From: Rhynchosporium graminicola
Lineage: Eukaryota > Ascomycota > Leotiomycetes > Helotiales > Ploettnerulaceae
Length of the DNA: 64,000 bases
Assembly (NCBI GenBank): GCA_900074885.1
Contig: FJUW01000059.1
Location: forward strand, 124,001 to 188,000
Reading direction: 5' to 3'
The notes below the pieces were generated by a model. The model saw only the letters and a program-made list of their open reading frames with translations, was not told the origin of the DNA and made no database searches. Below are positions 26,303 through 38,884 of the stretch, piece after piece. The position numbers were made by a program, and so were the translations under genes. Within the stretch, counting starts at the first letter, position 1; each line of letters opens with the position of its first letter.

Positions 26303-27248
26303 TAATAATGGAAGTACGTTCGCGAGAGAAAAAAGAGAGAGATTTGGCTGCAGGAGCACAGCACTGACTTCAAAATCATGAAAATGTTATGCTCCTACCA
26401 ATAACCACTACTTGGTCGTCGGATTTCGGGCCATCTGATGATAATAAGCGCTTGCGGTTCCATGCCATTTAATTCTTTGCCACCGGTATCTATATTTATC
26501 CAAATTTCATTCTCACCGCACGTGCTCTGTTTTTGCTACCACATTCCTGGTCCATCGACTCCCTCACGTAGACAGCTTCTGCCCATTTCTATAGCCCTTG
26601 AAATATCACAATTAGAACCTGAATACAAGCTTTAATCGTTCCCACAAGCCAGCTCTGCTTCCAAAAGTTGGCTCAAGATCTGGACGCTGAGCTTTAATTA
26701 CTTGCGATGAAGATCGATCGTCACGCCACCGCTTCTAGATTCCGAAAACATTAATTGACTCCGCATGCCACAATTACTGTTTAGCTACCAATAGACTTCT
26801 GTTGAATTAGATCCTTTCGTAAGTCATCAATCAGGATAAGTTGATGGAAAATACGCTGATGACGTCAATGTCAACAATGGCTCGGCTAAACAATGGCGCT
26901 GGGTGAACACCACGAGGGCGACCTGAAACTCCAATACTTCACTGTAGGGGTGACAGCGTAATGATTCGAAGGTGAATGAGTTCTAGTGTCATTAGGTTCG
27001 AGATTCGCGAAGTCTTGAAAGTGTCTGCCTGATTTTATCAGAAGTCAAAGGCGAGCTCGAGATGTCGCTGCCGCAGAGACCACGCTAGGTGAATCACAAC
27101 TTCGCATGCACGCTAAGCGCACATTGAGATTGTATCTTCTCGAAAATTCTCTTTCTGTTTCTCCTTCATAAAATCTCGCACACTCGCTCAACCTCGAGAC
27201 AGAATTCCAAACAACTAGTCTTTGCTATCAAGCAATTGCTACGACATC
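26303..27248. other. Intergenic between esterase and Gln-rich protein gene
   Basis: About 0.95 kb containing the esterase 3' end and the promoter of the next gene. The run just before 27249 is CT-rich (TTTCTGTTTCTCC and similar), typical of fungal promoters. No RNA gene or repeat was seen. Confidence 0.55.
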
Positions 27249-29378
27249 ATGTCTGACCAGTAAGTCTCCCATCTCGAACTCCCAGTATACAGATTCTGAC
27301 AGAAGAATAGGTTCTCTAGAGATAATTCTCCCTCGTGCCAGCCAGCAAGAGATTTTCACTTCGAACAATCCCCGCAAGTCAACTTCAATGAAAGCTTTCA
27401 CGATGCTCCACTCCCATACCAACCATACCAGCAAGCTGCCTCTATCCCCGAGCAAAACAAACATCTTGCTGATCGAAGCAATTTAATGGCTACTTCTGAT
27501 AATCTCGAGCAAGTGCAGACCTCAGCTTTCCCCTGGACTGCCCCACCAACTCTCCCCCAAGGCTCTGCTACCGTCGGCAATTCAGATAGCCCCACCTATC
27601 GACCATATGCTGGATCTGTAAATAGGGTTGTTCAACCTGGATTCTCCTCAGCGCATAACGGCAGTCATGGTGTGGCTCGGACCAAGAATTTTAACTATGG
27701 CCAGATGCCCCCTCCCTCTCCTTATCAGAAACAGTTGTTCGCACCACAAGCTGTTCCATCCACCTTCCCTCAGCAATCCCCTCAAGCTTACCAACAGACT
27801 CAGTCTCAACAATCTGCAGTAGTTCCACTTATTACCTCCCAGCAGAGACCCCAAGTCCATCGTCAGATCCAACCTCGTCCGTCTACGACTGTTGAGTCAA
27901 CTCTCTCTCAAATGCTCCAAGGCTCCTCCCAATCTCAATCCCCAGCTGACTATGCCAACTCCAACGAGCTCAAACAAGCCGCTACAGCCAAAAAGACTCG
28001 TGGAAATCGCCTGTCTCCCGTATCTCACGTCCGTCACAACCTCAAGATTGTCTCCACTACTGTCTACGCTTCTGATACAGAGAAAAGACTTGCTGCCCTG
28101 CTGGTTGGAAATCCGATGATGGATATTGCTAAAGTCATCACCAAATTGGCCGAATTCAACGAGAATCTTGCTGATAAGATTGATGACCGAGATGCGGCAA
28201 TCAAACAACTCAACGCTGCCAAAACTCAGATGTCAGAGGAGCATGAAGAGAACATCGACGAGGCTATCCGGCAAGCACGCGAGGAGTTTACTCGTCCGAT
28301 CACTCCACCTCCCAAGCCTACTAAGCAGCAGGATAAGGATTTGGCTGCGAGAGATCGGAAGATTGTTCTCATGGAGGAGTTCATTAGAGATCAAACTCGC
28401 AGAGTGGAGGAAGCAGAGGCTAAACGGGATGCTTATCATGCTCAATTTCGACAAGAGTTTGATGAACAGATCTACCACCAGCGGCAGCAGCAAATCTTGG
28501 CTGATTATCGGCAGCAGTCCTCGCAGATGTCTACCTTTATCCCAGCTCTGGGTCAGATGCCAGGTCAGGAGTTAGGCCAGAACTCTTTCTCCATGGAGAG
28601 ACCACTCTATACTTTTGTTGAAGTGCAAGCCGCAGGAGACATGACTGGAGCAGAGGGTGTCAACCATGGCCAGTATAACGCTGCACGTCAAGATTACACC
28701 ATGAATCCGAGTCCCCAAGACCAAAACTGGAGCATTTCCCCACCCCGGTTCGATCTGAACACCCAGCACCAGCAGCAAACTTTCGGTGCCCAAAACATCA
28801 TGAGTGGTCAGCAAGCTACCATGAACCAAAACAAGGGCATGGCAAATCTACAAGGTTATGGCAGCGACTTTAACCCCGTGGGAGGTGAGAAGATGGTGAT
28901 ACATCAGCAGGAACTTGGACTTCATCCATATGCCCCCTATCAATCACAACAAGGACGCCAACTTGCAGGTCAACAAAGCTTCAGCAACGAGCAATTGCAA
29001 GCTGCCCGTAATACCAACATCAACACAATGGTCGACCCATTCTACACCCGTCCCGGTCCACCAGCCCAATTCGTCCTTGGAAACACCCACACCCCGCAAC
29101 GCCAACAGCAAAACGCATCCAGCTTCAACATGCAAAGCCCATCCCCTCTTCCCACCTCCAGCCGCGCACCCAACACCACTCCCTCCTCCTCCAAGCGTCG
29201 CCGATCCAGCAAGGAGAGCAAGACCGAATCCGAATCCGGCGAAAAGGGAAATATTCCTTTCGCGGTTCACAAGGAGAACGTTAGGAAGCAACATGAGCTG
29301 ATGAAGAAGCAGCAGAAGATCTTGGAGCAGGAGCGTGAGCAGCGTGAGCAGCAGGATGGGTACAAGAGGAGTTTCTGA
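27249..29378 (+). CDS. Gln-rich protein with central coiled coil, unknown function
   Basis: A first coding exon of 11 nt (27249-27259) is spliced over a 51-nt intron (GTAAGT donor) to 27311-29378, giving 692 residues beginning MSDQFSRDNSPS. Residues 1-200 and 390-610 are low-complexity, rich in Gln, Pro, Ser and Asn. Residues about 215-360 are helical, with Glu, Lys, Arg and Gln heptad-like runs (AEFNENLADKIDDRDAAIKQ and beyond), a likely coiled coil. The C-terminus has a basic cluster (KRRR) that could be a nuclear signal and a terminal charged helix of QQKILEQEREQREQQ type. No known domain is recognisable. It may be a nuclear or scaffold protein; that is inference. The ATG at 27486 is an alternative start but would drop an in-frame spliced N-terminus. 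Confidence 0.75.
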
Positions 29379-30349
29379 TTAGAATCTCGGTGCTTGATAT
29401 GATACTCTTTATGAGTCCTGGGGTGGCCTCATTAGGATTAGTGTTGTGATTTGTGGTGGTGGGAGTGGGAGTGGAGTCGGTACGAACCTAATAATCATTG
29501 AGGACAGCGAAATAGCGGATTTGTAAAGAGTAGATAGGCAACTGTGTCCCAGAAAATCGATCCTGTGAAAACAAACAATCCTCAGTCGATGGTGGACCAA
29601 GTATGCTTGTTGGTGAAGAAAAGATGAAGCCTTCAAATGCTTTTGTGACGTTCGAAGACACGAAAGTAAAGCCTTCAATTCCAAAACTGTCCGTCAGAAA
29701 ATCAAAGTCAAAGAACACAAACACCACCACGATCGCCACAGCAGCTTTCTCATCGCCCACTGGACTAACCGTTTTCCAGCCCTTAGTCCATCCAGCGCGA
29801 CACTCATATTAGTATCACGCAGTAAACAGAAGAAAACTTTCCAAAATACATCATACATACTTACCTGAATTCGTCGCGTGTTCACGTAAGGTAGGATGTT
29901 TCTGGAATGCCGCATCATTGCTCATATTCCATTCTCTAATTCGCTTTTAGGAGCTGAAATTGAGGGATTACGGGGTTTGAGACGAAGGATAGATGAGGTG
30001 TTTCCGATTTTTTGAGGATGTATAACTCATTCCGGTCGGACCCTAGACACCTCCTAGCAAATGTGGCAACGTAAGTGAGTTAATGTAGCTCATCTAATGT
30101 TTGGATACAGATTAATTCAATTACGTGCTCACTACCGTGAATTCTAGAGAGATTCTCACTGAAAGCCTTCGTTGAGTATTTCCTTGAACGTTGAGCTACA
30201 TACGACTGAGTAGAGTTTACTCCTCAGCACGACTTCCACGTGATCAAAACTTTAGTGTTTAAAGTCAACCGAAGCACGGATCTGTCCCGTCTTCCGTCCA
30301 ATGTCATGATAATATGTTATCTGCCAGCCAAAGTATCAACGGCAACTAC
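29379..30349. other. Intergenic, 3' ends of two convergent genes
   Basis: About 1 kb with no supported gene. Short frames at 29409-29918 lie in low-complexity DNA and overlap one another on both strands, so none is annotated. Confidence 0.55.
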
Positions 30350-31583
30350 TCATACAGCAGGAGTTTCCTGTCCTCTCTTGATGCCAGTATGACTCCCGAT
30401 CTTACCACGGATACTCCACGACCGGCCTAACAACGACATTCGTTCTTTTTGCGTCTTTTCTGTCCACACCCAATTGATGACAAACCCAGCACAGAACGCC
30501 AGAAGAACGAGCGGAACAAAAATCGCAGGAGCTACGATAGAAAAGATTGTGAAGCCATAAGACAAGTCTTGAATGAGTGTATTCTCTCCCAGACGTTGCG
30601 TCGCCAAGCCGACCTGCAAAGCGGACAGGATCACCACTATGTATGCCGTCGCCGCGATAACGAATTGTGTGTTCTCCTTGAAAAAGCTTCCGTAGGAGTT
30701 CCATCGTGGTAAATAGACTCTGGAGAAGGATCCGATAAAGAAGTATATGAGATTAAGACGCGTGAGTCGCAGCTCTCCGTACATGAAACGATCTGCTACT
30801 TCCCATTGCAGGTTCTCTGAGCTGGTCAAGATCTCACGCACGAATAGCCTCCACTTCTGCCTAAGCAAGATGTTAGCATTGCGAAAACGCAGTATTCTGC
30901 AATCGGGATAAGTATCAAGAAAGCCAACTGATCCTGATCCGAGACCACTGAGAATGCAAGGGCGGAAAGTTACGAACCAAGTCACTTCCGCTGGTACGAG
31001 ATGCTTGTCCTGGGCAATGTGGAAATCGCTCTCATGCGCCACGAGCGCCGTGTACGATAGCAGAAATCCGAGAGCGCATTCTCGGACATTGCGATGAGTT
31101 CCAGCTGTCGGGTCCCCACGATCGTTCGTACCAACATGATCGGTCTCAAAACTTGTCTTCCAGAAGTCTGGAATCAGAAGGAATCGTGGGATAGGCTTCA
31201 GAAACAAGCAACCTCGACCCCAAACCAGATGCATGTCTAAACGCTCGCTGATGACAACTTCGCGCCGCAACAGGATTTGGTGGTGCAGTGGACGAGGAGG
31301 TGCTGGTCGTCCTGCCATCCAGAGATGCTGCATTATGTTGTGAAGGCGGTCTAGATCGAATTCCTTCCGGAGAAAGCGCGCTTCTACGCAAATTGGTGCG
31401 ATGAAGTCGTCTTTGAATCGGTAAGATGCTGCAAATGCTTCATCGAGCTCTGCCTCCGTATCTTTGCCATCTTTATCCAAGATGTTGCACGTGAATGGAG
31501 CCTGAAAAATGTCAGCGCGGCCCAGTTCAGAACCGAATCACATGTACCTCATTCCCGGTGGTATTTGTCGCTTTGCTAGCCAT
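30350..31583 (-). CDS. Fungal membrane protein of unknown function (DUF6601-like)
   Basis: Exons 31583-31548 and 31501-30350 give 395 residues; the 46-nt intron (GTACAT donor, TTTCAG acceptor) joins NTTGNE to APFTCN. The N-terminal half has a conserved-looking block, HNIMQHLWMAGRPAPPRPLH, followed by REVVISERLDMHLVW and LFLKPIPRFLL, which I associate with a fungal family of unknown function (DUF6601); that name is from memory. The C-terminal third has two clear membrane segments (about residues 294-316 and 334-360) and a possible earlier one near 255, then a basic tail. No enzyme motif is visible. A TATAAATA box lies at 31631-31624, 41 bases before the ATG. Confidence 0.8.
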
Positions 31584-31623
31584 AATTCTTCACCATCAGA
31601 CTACCACAAAGTGCGCCTTGTTA

Positions 31624-31631
31624 TATTTATA
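31624..31631 (-). promoter_or_regulatory. TATA box of the DUF6601-like gene
   Basis: The minus strand reads TATAAATA, an exact TATA consensus, about 41 bases upstream of the start codon at 31583. The short distance would give a very short leader. Confidence 0.5.
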
Positions 31632-32041
31632 TCGCACAGCCTGAATTCTGTTGGTCTTGTGGCAGCAGTCTGATCATGTTTTGAAATCAGCCCCACGTAA
31701 CAACCACAGCTCAGCTTCAATTTAATAGTAAGCAGCCACAATCACCACGGAGCGCTTCAATTAGCCGCTAGTTCGGGTTCTATCCCAATCAAAGGGTGGC
31801 AGGTATTGCGTGAGGCCCTGGTCGACGGAGATCACGACCTGATTGGGCGCCAGAAGTAAACCGCCCCCAAACATCTCAGGCAGAGTGCTGCGCAGAACTA
31901 CTTATATTAATCTCAATCCTCTTGGATCTCGAACAATGAGTATCTCCTCTTTCACTTTGCGCGCAAATACTTTACAGATCCCGAAACTTTACAGCTTTAT
32001 AACTGAGCTCAGCGGAGCTATACCCGGCAGAATAAGCGAGA
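31632..32041. other. Divergent promoter region with an upstream ORF before the NACHT-ankyrin gene
   Basis: This segment separates the minus-strand membrane-protein gene from the plus-strand NACHT-ankyrin gene. An ATG at 31936 opens a frame, different from the main one, that runs past the proposed main start at 32042. If transcription starts upstream of 31936, this would be an overlapping upstream ORF able to reduce translation. The transcription start is unknown. Confidence 0.35.
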
Positions 32042-35000
32042 ATGCCAAGCACAATTCTCTCAGGGGCACTTGTGCATATTGCTCCATCGCCAGAGAAGGA
32101 GCTGAAAGAATACACAGTCGAGTATGTACTGGCCTTCGAGAAAACCCTTCAGACTTCTAACAGTCGAAAAGCATCATTGCCGTCCCAGGACTAGGTGGCG
32201 ATCCTGCGAAAAGCTTCATACACGAAGAAAGTGAATTCGACTGGTTGAAAGACCAAAAGGAAGGCATACTATCCGAGTTCAAGTCTGCGAGGATATTGAA
32301 GTTCGCTTATGAGTCTCGCTGGCTGGGCGACAAGGCCTTGAACCAGACTTTGGGTAATGTAGCTGAGCAGCTCTTGGTAGCTCTGGTGGAAGCGAGGAAG
32401 GGCTACGAAATACCGCGGCCCATAATCTTCCTCGCCCACAGCATGGGTGGACTGGTCGTTGCCAAAGCCCTCACCATAGCTTCATCCTTCCCTGAGCAGA
32501 TCGATCGCATGCGAATATACGAATGTTTCGCTGGTGGGATCTTTTTCGGGACCCCGTTTGGCGGATCCGAGGAGGCGGCTAAGGCAGTTGTATTGGCATC
32601 TTTCCTCCAACCTACCAGTAAAGGACTCCCCAGTCAGATGTTGTATGCTCTGGATCCTCGCGGGGAGTTACTCCTGGAGCTGAGGAACGAATTTTCTCAG
32701 CTTGTACAGAAGGAGCCAAAGGCGGGTATAGCGTGCATCACCGAGCAGGTTGCAACAAACTATGCCAAACCCCTCGGTAGCTTTCTGCCCAAACTCGCGG
32801 TATGTTCTAGGAGTACTGAAAACTGCAAGAAATCACTGATGTCCCTAGAAACTCGAGAAAATTGTCGTTACGGAAGCTTCGGCGACCTTGGACGGTGCTA
32901 AGAAGGCCGCATTTGCCTGCGATCATCGTCAGCTCAACCGTTTCATCAATGGGAAGGACCCTCGTTTCAACGTTGTCAAAGAAATGCTGGGCAACATTGA
33001 GCGTGACGCTCATCGGATCGTGAAGAGGAGGCTCAACGCCTCCATGCGATCAGTTGTTGATGATGCAACATTCTCCGGTCTTTCTGACTCCCTCAACATC
33101 ATACAGCCGCAAACAAGGCGCAGACGCCTTGAGACAGAGAGTGAAAGCTCCACATGGATCCTCAAGGAAGCCGCTTTCGAGGATTGGCTGCCCTGGCAGT
33201 TCCAAGATGAGAGCAACAACTTTCTCTGGGTGTCTGGTGATGAGGGAGCGGGGAAGTCGCAAGCTGCTCTAGCAGCAGTTGAGGAGCTCGAGAAGAAGGA
33301 GATCACAGAGCGTCGTAATGAGAGTGAATCCATGGTTGCGTACTTCTTCTGTGACGCGACTGCAGACTCTCAGAATGCCGAGAGCATGCTCAGTTCTCTC
33401 ATGTGGCAATTGATACTCAAGAGGAGATCTCTCGGTCAGTACGTTCGATCTTTTGCTGTTCCGAAGAGTGCAAAGTCTGCAAGCATGCACAACTCCATCG
33501 GCATCTCGAAACTGTGGACCGGCCTACAAGATATGCTGAGAGATGATTCTGCGCCAACGGTATACTTCGTGGTCAATAATCTGCACTACCTAGCAGAAGA
33601 TAACGAAAGCACCAATGAGTTCTGGGGCAAGATCAAAGACTTGGTGACAGGTGAGACCGGACCCGAAGATCCTATCAGGAAGAATGTCAAGTGGATGTTC
33701 CTCAGCAGACCACGAGAGAATATTCGGAATGTCCTCGAATATGCGAACGAGGGCATGGTTCCTTGTGTTGATTTGAAAGATGGAACAAGAAACCAAGCCC
33801 TCCGCCATGAGCTGAAGAAGTTCACTCATAAAAGGGTGAAAATCCTGGCTCGCATAAAGAAGTACAGCCTCGCTCTCCAATACTTTGTGACGAGTGTTCT
33901 GCTGGAGAGAGCCGAGAACAACAAGCTCTGGGTCGAGGTGGTATGTTACTTGTTGGAAGGGATTCCTTCCAGCTATGTTGAAGTGCGAAAGACCTTGGAG
34001 GCGCTCCCAAAGAGCGTTGAATCGTTGATTAGCAGGGTCTGGGAACAAGTGAGTTGAGCCTTATCGTTATGTTGTGAGTGTTCGGCCTCGACTAACATAT
34101 TTTCTTAGTCCCTCGACCCAAAGACAGATACTTTCCTTACGACCAAAGAAATTTTGCGCACATTGGCCGTGGTTTTCGAGTATCCGACCCTTGACGAGTT
34201 AAGAGTGCTGGCTGAGCTGGGCGATGAATTTACGCCAGCTCAAATTGAAGAGCAAGTCAATGCTTGTGGCCCCTTGCTGCGAGTTTACGAGGACGGTTTC
34301 GAAGGAGGTTATCCCGGCGATCGCAGAGTTACCTTCATCCACGACACAGCTAAAGATGCTCTCATGAAAGAGAGTAAATCTAGGACGCTGATCGGCTTTT
34401 CGGACTCGGCTGATCATACCGACCAAACCAAAATCAAAGTGCAGCACGGCATCGTGGCTTTGCGGTGTTTCTCCTATGCAAACCAGGAGTCAGAGCAAGA
34501 TGACGCTTATCTCTTCCAGTCTCACGTGGACGAAGTGCCGGAGGGAGAGAAGATTCAAGATGATGCACCAGAGTTGAAAGGTCTCTTCCCGGAAGTCGTG
34601 ATCGAAGAACAGGAAGTAGATGAGGAGGACGACGACGATGTTGAGACACCTCTAAATTACCCTGTGAAGTATTGGCTTCGACACGGCTACGAAGCTACGC
34701 CGGACTTTGTCGACACTCTGGACCTCAAAAATACATTCTGGGCGTCGGAATCATCTGCTCGCCAGCGATGGTGGAGCAGCTATGCAAGAGGTGATGTCGC
34801 GGAAGGGCTGAAGAATTTGACGTCGATGCACGTTGCGGCCTACTTTGGATTAGTCCCACTGATCGACTCTCTGTTGGCCGAAGGTCACGAAGGCGAGATC
34901 AAAGTTCGAGACAATTGGGATAATCAACCTCTCCACTGGGCAGCGGCGCGAGGACATGTTGCAGCCATGGAAAGATTGATTGATCATGGAGCTGATATCA

Positions 35001-38000
35001 ACGACGGGCAACAAGATCACGTCTGGACGCCGCTTCACATGGCTGCCTCTGAGGGTAGAATCAAGGCAATGGAACTCCTGATAAACGGAATCCATGGGAA
35101 GTCAGCCAATCTGGATGTCATCGACAAGGATATCGGAACAGCTGTCACTTTGGCTCTGGCTTATAATCAAGACAACGCTGTAAAATTGCTTCTCGACTCC
35201 GGTGCAAGTCCTACCTTGACCGCTGAAGTGGGAGAGTCACCTGTTGCGATGGCTGCTTATATGGGCGAGGAAGAGCTCATACAAGTACTCCTAGAGAAAG
35301 GGGGAGATAGTAATCTTGGTTCCCATAGATTTGGGAGTGGTGGTGCCCTTGCTGCAGCAGCTTCAGCAGGCCACATAAATATCGTGAACATCCTGGGGCC
35401 TTACAGCAATGAAGAAGCTTGCGATGGAGCTTTGAAAGAAGCGACAAGGAGAGGATTCCATCAAATCGTCGAGCTTCTACTCGAAAGTGTAGAACATCTC
35501 GTGTGTGACGATGATTTCCGATTGGCTGCCTCGATGGGTCATGATCTGGTTCTCAAAGCGTTATGGAACCACAATCTAAATCACAGTAAGTCAGTCATCT
35601 CGCACAGCACAGTCAACGATGCCTTGTACCTGGCAGCAGAGGCTGAACAAGAGACGACTGTCGAGCTTCTTCTTGAAACTTGCGAAGCTGATCCAAATGC
35701 TGCACTTGGCCCTCAGTATGGAAATGCAATGACGGCTGCTGCTTATGACGGGAACGTTAAGATTTTGAGTAAGCTCCTAGACTTCGGCACAGATGTGAAC
35801 GCCACTTCCGGTCACCCTCTTCAATTAGCAGCATCCCAAGGCCACTTGGACGCTGTCAAGTTGCTACTGAACCATCACGCTTCTCTCGATACACAACATC
35901 CTGTTAGTCCCGAATTTCCTGACGGAACAGCATTACAGGCAGCTTGTGCAGCTAGGCAGACCGTCATTGCATCCGAGCTTCTCAGAAGCGGAGCAAACCC
36001 AAATCTAGGAAGTGGCTCCCTGACGAATCCGCTCATCGCCGCAACGACAAATGGCCTTGGAGATTTGGCCGTATTGTTGCTTCAAAAAGGCGCACATCCC
36101 AACGTACCCGGTGGTGCTGACGGTAGTCTGCCTCTGATCAATGCGGCTGCTACTTTGAGCTCGAACTACTTGGCTGAGATGATCAGGCTAGGCGCATCTG
36201 TCAATGGGGTAGATCCAGATGGTGACACTGCTCTCATCATCTCGGCAATGTATGGAGATATTGATTGTGTCAAGATCCTCCTGGAAAATGATGCGAATAC
36301 AAACTTGTGTGGCGATCACTTCGGTACCGCGCTCCATGTTGCTGCGCAAGACGGCTATGATGAGATCTGTCTTCTGCTTCTCGAACACGGAGCCAACCCA
36401 TCAATTCGTGGAGGTCCATACGATACCGTCGTCCAAGCTGCTGCATATTCGGGGGAGCAAAAATGCATGAAGGTACTTCTTGACGAGAAGAAAGCTTGGA
36501 GCAAGACCATTGATGTCAACTGTCAAAAAGGCAAGTGTTTCACTGCTCTTCATGCGGCTGTTGTAAATAGAGAGGACGGACCTCTTCGACTCCTCCTGGA
36601 GCGCAAGCCCAACCTCAATATGGTCCCAGCTACCAGCACGACAGCATTATATGCTGCCGTCTTTGCAGGCTCTCAACGAAACGCGCGTCTTCTGCTTGAA
36701 GCTGGTGCCAACCCGAATACCGATAGGGGTACCCGCGGGACTGTCTTGCAAGCAGCTGCTCTAAAGTGTGGTCCCGAAATGTGTAGCCTCTTGATAGAAG
36801 AGTACGGAGCGAAAGACGACTGGTACGGTAAATACGGAAGTGCTTTAGTTGCTGCTACCGTTCGAGACTTCCACGAAGATGAAACGGATGTTCTTGAGTA
36901 CCTCCTCGAGCAGGACCTCACGACCCAGGCGTACCAAGCCGCATTGAACACAGCTTTCGTATTACAACGCAAAGACGCCTTCAAGCTGATCTATCTGAGC
37001 ATCAAATCCAAGGATCAAAAGAAATTTGGGCTCAATCCAAGAAAACTCCTCGCAGGTTTCAGAGTTCGTGCAGCGAAAAGGAACAACAAAGCCGTGGAGC
37101 AAGAGAAAAACAACAATGACTTCAGCGATGACTTGGAATACTACTATCAAGACATTGATGATGAAGAGGAAATTGACAATGGTGATATGTATGCTGACCG
37201 CGAGATCGATAACCCGAATGTCGACGCTACGGAGCGACAAGGCAACATGTATCAGACCAATGATAGATCACAAAATGCCGGCGCTACAGGGACGCTACCA
37301 AGGGAACTTCCTAACAGATCTCGCGATACAGACGCAAGAGAATCTACTGGTACTGCGAGACCAGCTGACAATGCCGGCAACTCTCGAAATCGAAATCTGG
37401 GTGCAGAAGAGGCCCGCAATGATCCTCGATCGGTGGGTAATGACAACGAGAACCAGGGGTACGAGCCGAAGACTGCAACCAGAGATGTGAATGCAGGAGG
37501 CGCTGGAGGCAGGGAAACCAGAGATGAATACGGCCGAGGTGGCAATACAAGAGAGGTAGCAGATGAAGATGGATCTAGGAGCACTCAAACCCGGGATGTG
37601 GGAAACTCCTTTGCAAAAAATTCCGCAGGTGAGGATGACTATACTGGGAATAGGGATGCTAGGAACAGGCAAACTGGATCTGGATACCAGCGATCTAGAA
37701 ACAGGAATGCTGATAATGGCTATTCACGAGATGGGGCAGAGGGAGATGACTACACTGAAGATGGAAATGCTAGAAACATGCCCAGTGAAAACGACAATAC
37801 TCGCAACAGGAACAGTGGAGCTAGAGATCCGAATGCCGGTTATGATGAAGACGAGCAGGCTCAAGGCGACTTCCTTCAAGATGATCCCGAAGAGGATATG
37901 CCGGCGGCAGAGGATCCAGAAGAGGAGAGACGTAAAGAAGAGGAACGTCTGGACGAGAAACGGTTGGAAGAAGAGAGACTGGAGGAGGAACGGTTGGAAG

Positions 38001-38062
38001 AAGAGAGACTTGAAGAGGAGAGCTTCGAAGAGGAACGGAGAGCAGAGGAGGAAGATGAGTAA
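32042..38062 (+). CDS. NLR-like (STAND) protein: hydrolase-like domain, NACHT NTPase, ankyrin repeats
   Basis: Four exons (32042-32121, 32172-32799, 32849-34048, 34109-38062) give about 1953 residues. Residues ~27-230 form an alpha/beta-hydrolase-like domain: VDIIAVPGLGG, nucleophile elbow AHSMGG (Ser near 116) and GIFFGTPFGG. A NACHT-type NTPase follows, with P-loop GDEGAGKS near residue 367. Its Walker B strand reads YFVVNNL (near 474), with Asn where the acidic residue is expected. From about 875 to 1566 there are some twenty ankyrin repeats, then a polar, Arg/Asp/Asn-rich low-complexity tail ending in an ERLEEE-type repeat. Such proteins are fungal self/non-self or immune-like receptors. 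Intron 1 (GTATGT donor, AAG acceptor) is chosen because it yields VDIIAVPGLGG; a GTACTG/CAG pair is also in frame. Confidence 0.85.
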
Positions 38063-38884
38063 GCTGATGCGAAGTGCATGCATGCATGCGTAGCCTTCGA
38101 GGTTTGGACAAGCAATGCAATGTCAGTGACAGAGCCCCAAAACATAAAGAATATAAGGATGTTTCACGTTACAAGATTGGAGTACATCTAGCAGGATGAT
38201 GCGATGCTGGAACAGCCTTCTCCCAAAGGTTTTCTGTATACTACCTTGGGCGGCAAAATGAAGACCATTAGCCTAGTCAAGCGAGAAAGTCATGTCAGCC
38301 AGAACATGAATCGCTCGTTAAGATGACGCCGAGATCCTCATTGATATATTTCTCTGCCAACTATTATCCATTTCCTGAACGGGCAACAGGCAGATAGACG
38401 GCGAAGGTGTTTCTTCTGCATTGATGACCAGTCGGGTAGATTCGACATGCGGCAGGAGTTCTGTGATAGATCATTACGACTACAGTAGCTTCGCAAGTTG
38501 AATCAGTGCACTTTTTCTTCAAAGCAAAAAACTACACGCTCAAATTACATTACTCGCCAGGCAAACAGAGACCCTATGGCCGTCCCACCATATGTTCCAT
38601 CATCTTCACAATTTCAACATATGGTACACCTATCTCAATTCTTACGGATGACTCTGACATGACGACCAACTAAATTGATATCTCTTCTGGATTCCTAAAG
38701 CTCAAGGAGACCTAGCTACTGCTGCACTGCTTAGACTCAAGTCCTTCATCACTGCAACCATCACAGCTACCAAAATGAAACGAGCAAATCATACCCTTCC
38801 ATCATCAATGCAAATCCGCAAGTCTATATCCGTATTCATCACTCCTCAATATGAAGATCCTGCAGCACAATTTCTACATCAATT
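38063..38884. other. Intergenic, nothing recognised
   Basis: Downstream of the NACHT-ankyrin gene and of the BTB pseudogene's 3' end. No frame, repeat or RNA gene can be supported. Confidence 0.55.

Noticed and set aside
26985..27015. GGTTCGAGATTC resembling a tRNA T-arm
   Set aside because: No matching acceptor, D or anticodon arms could be folded around it.
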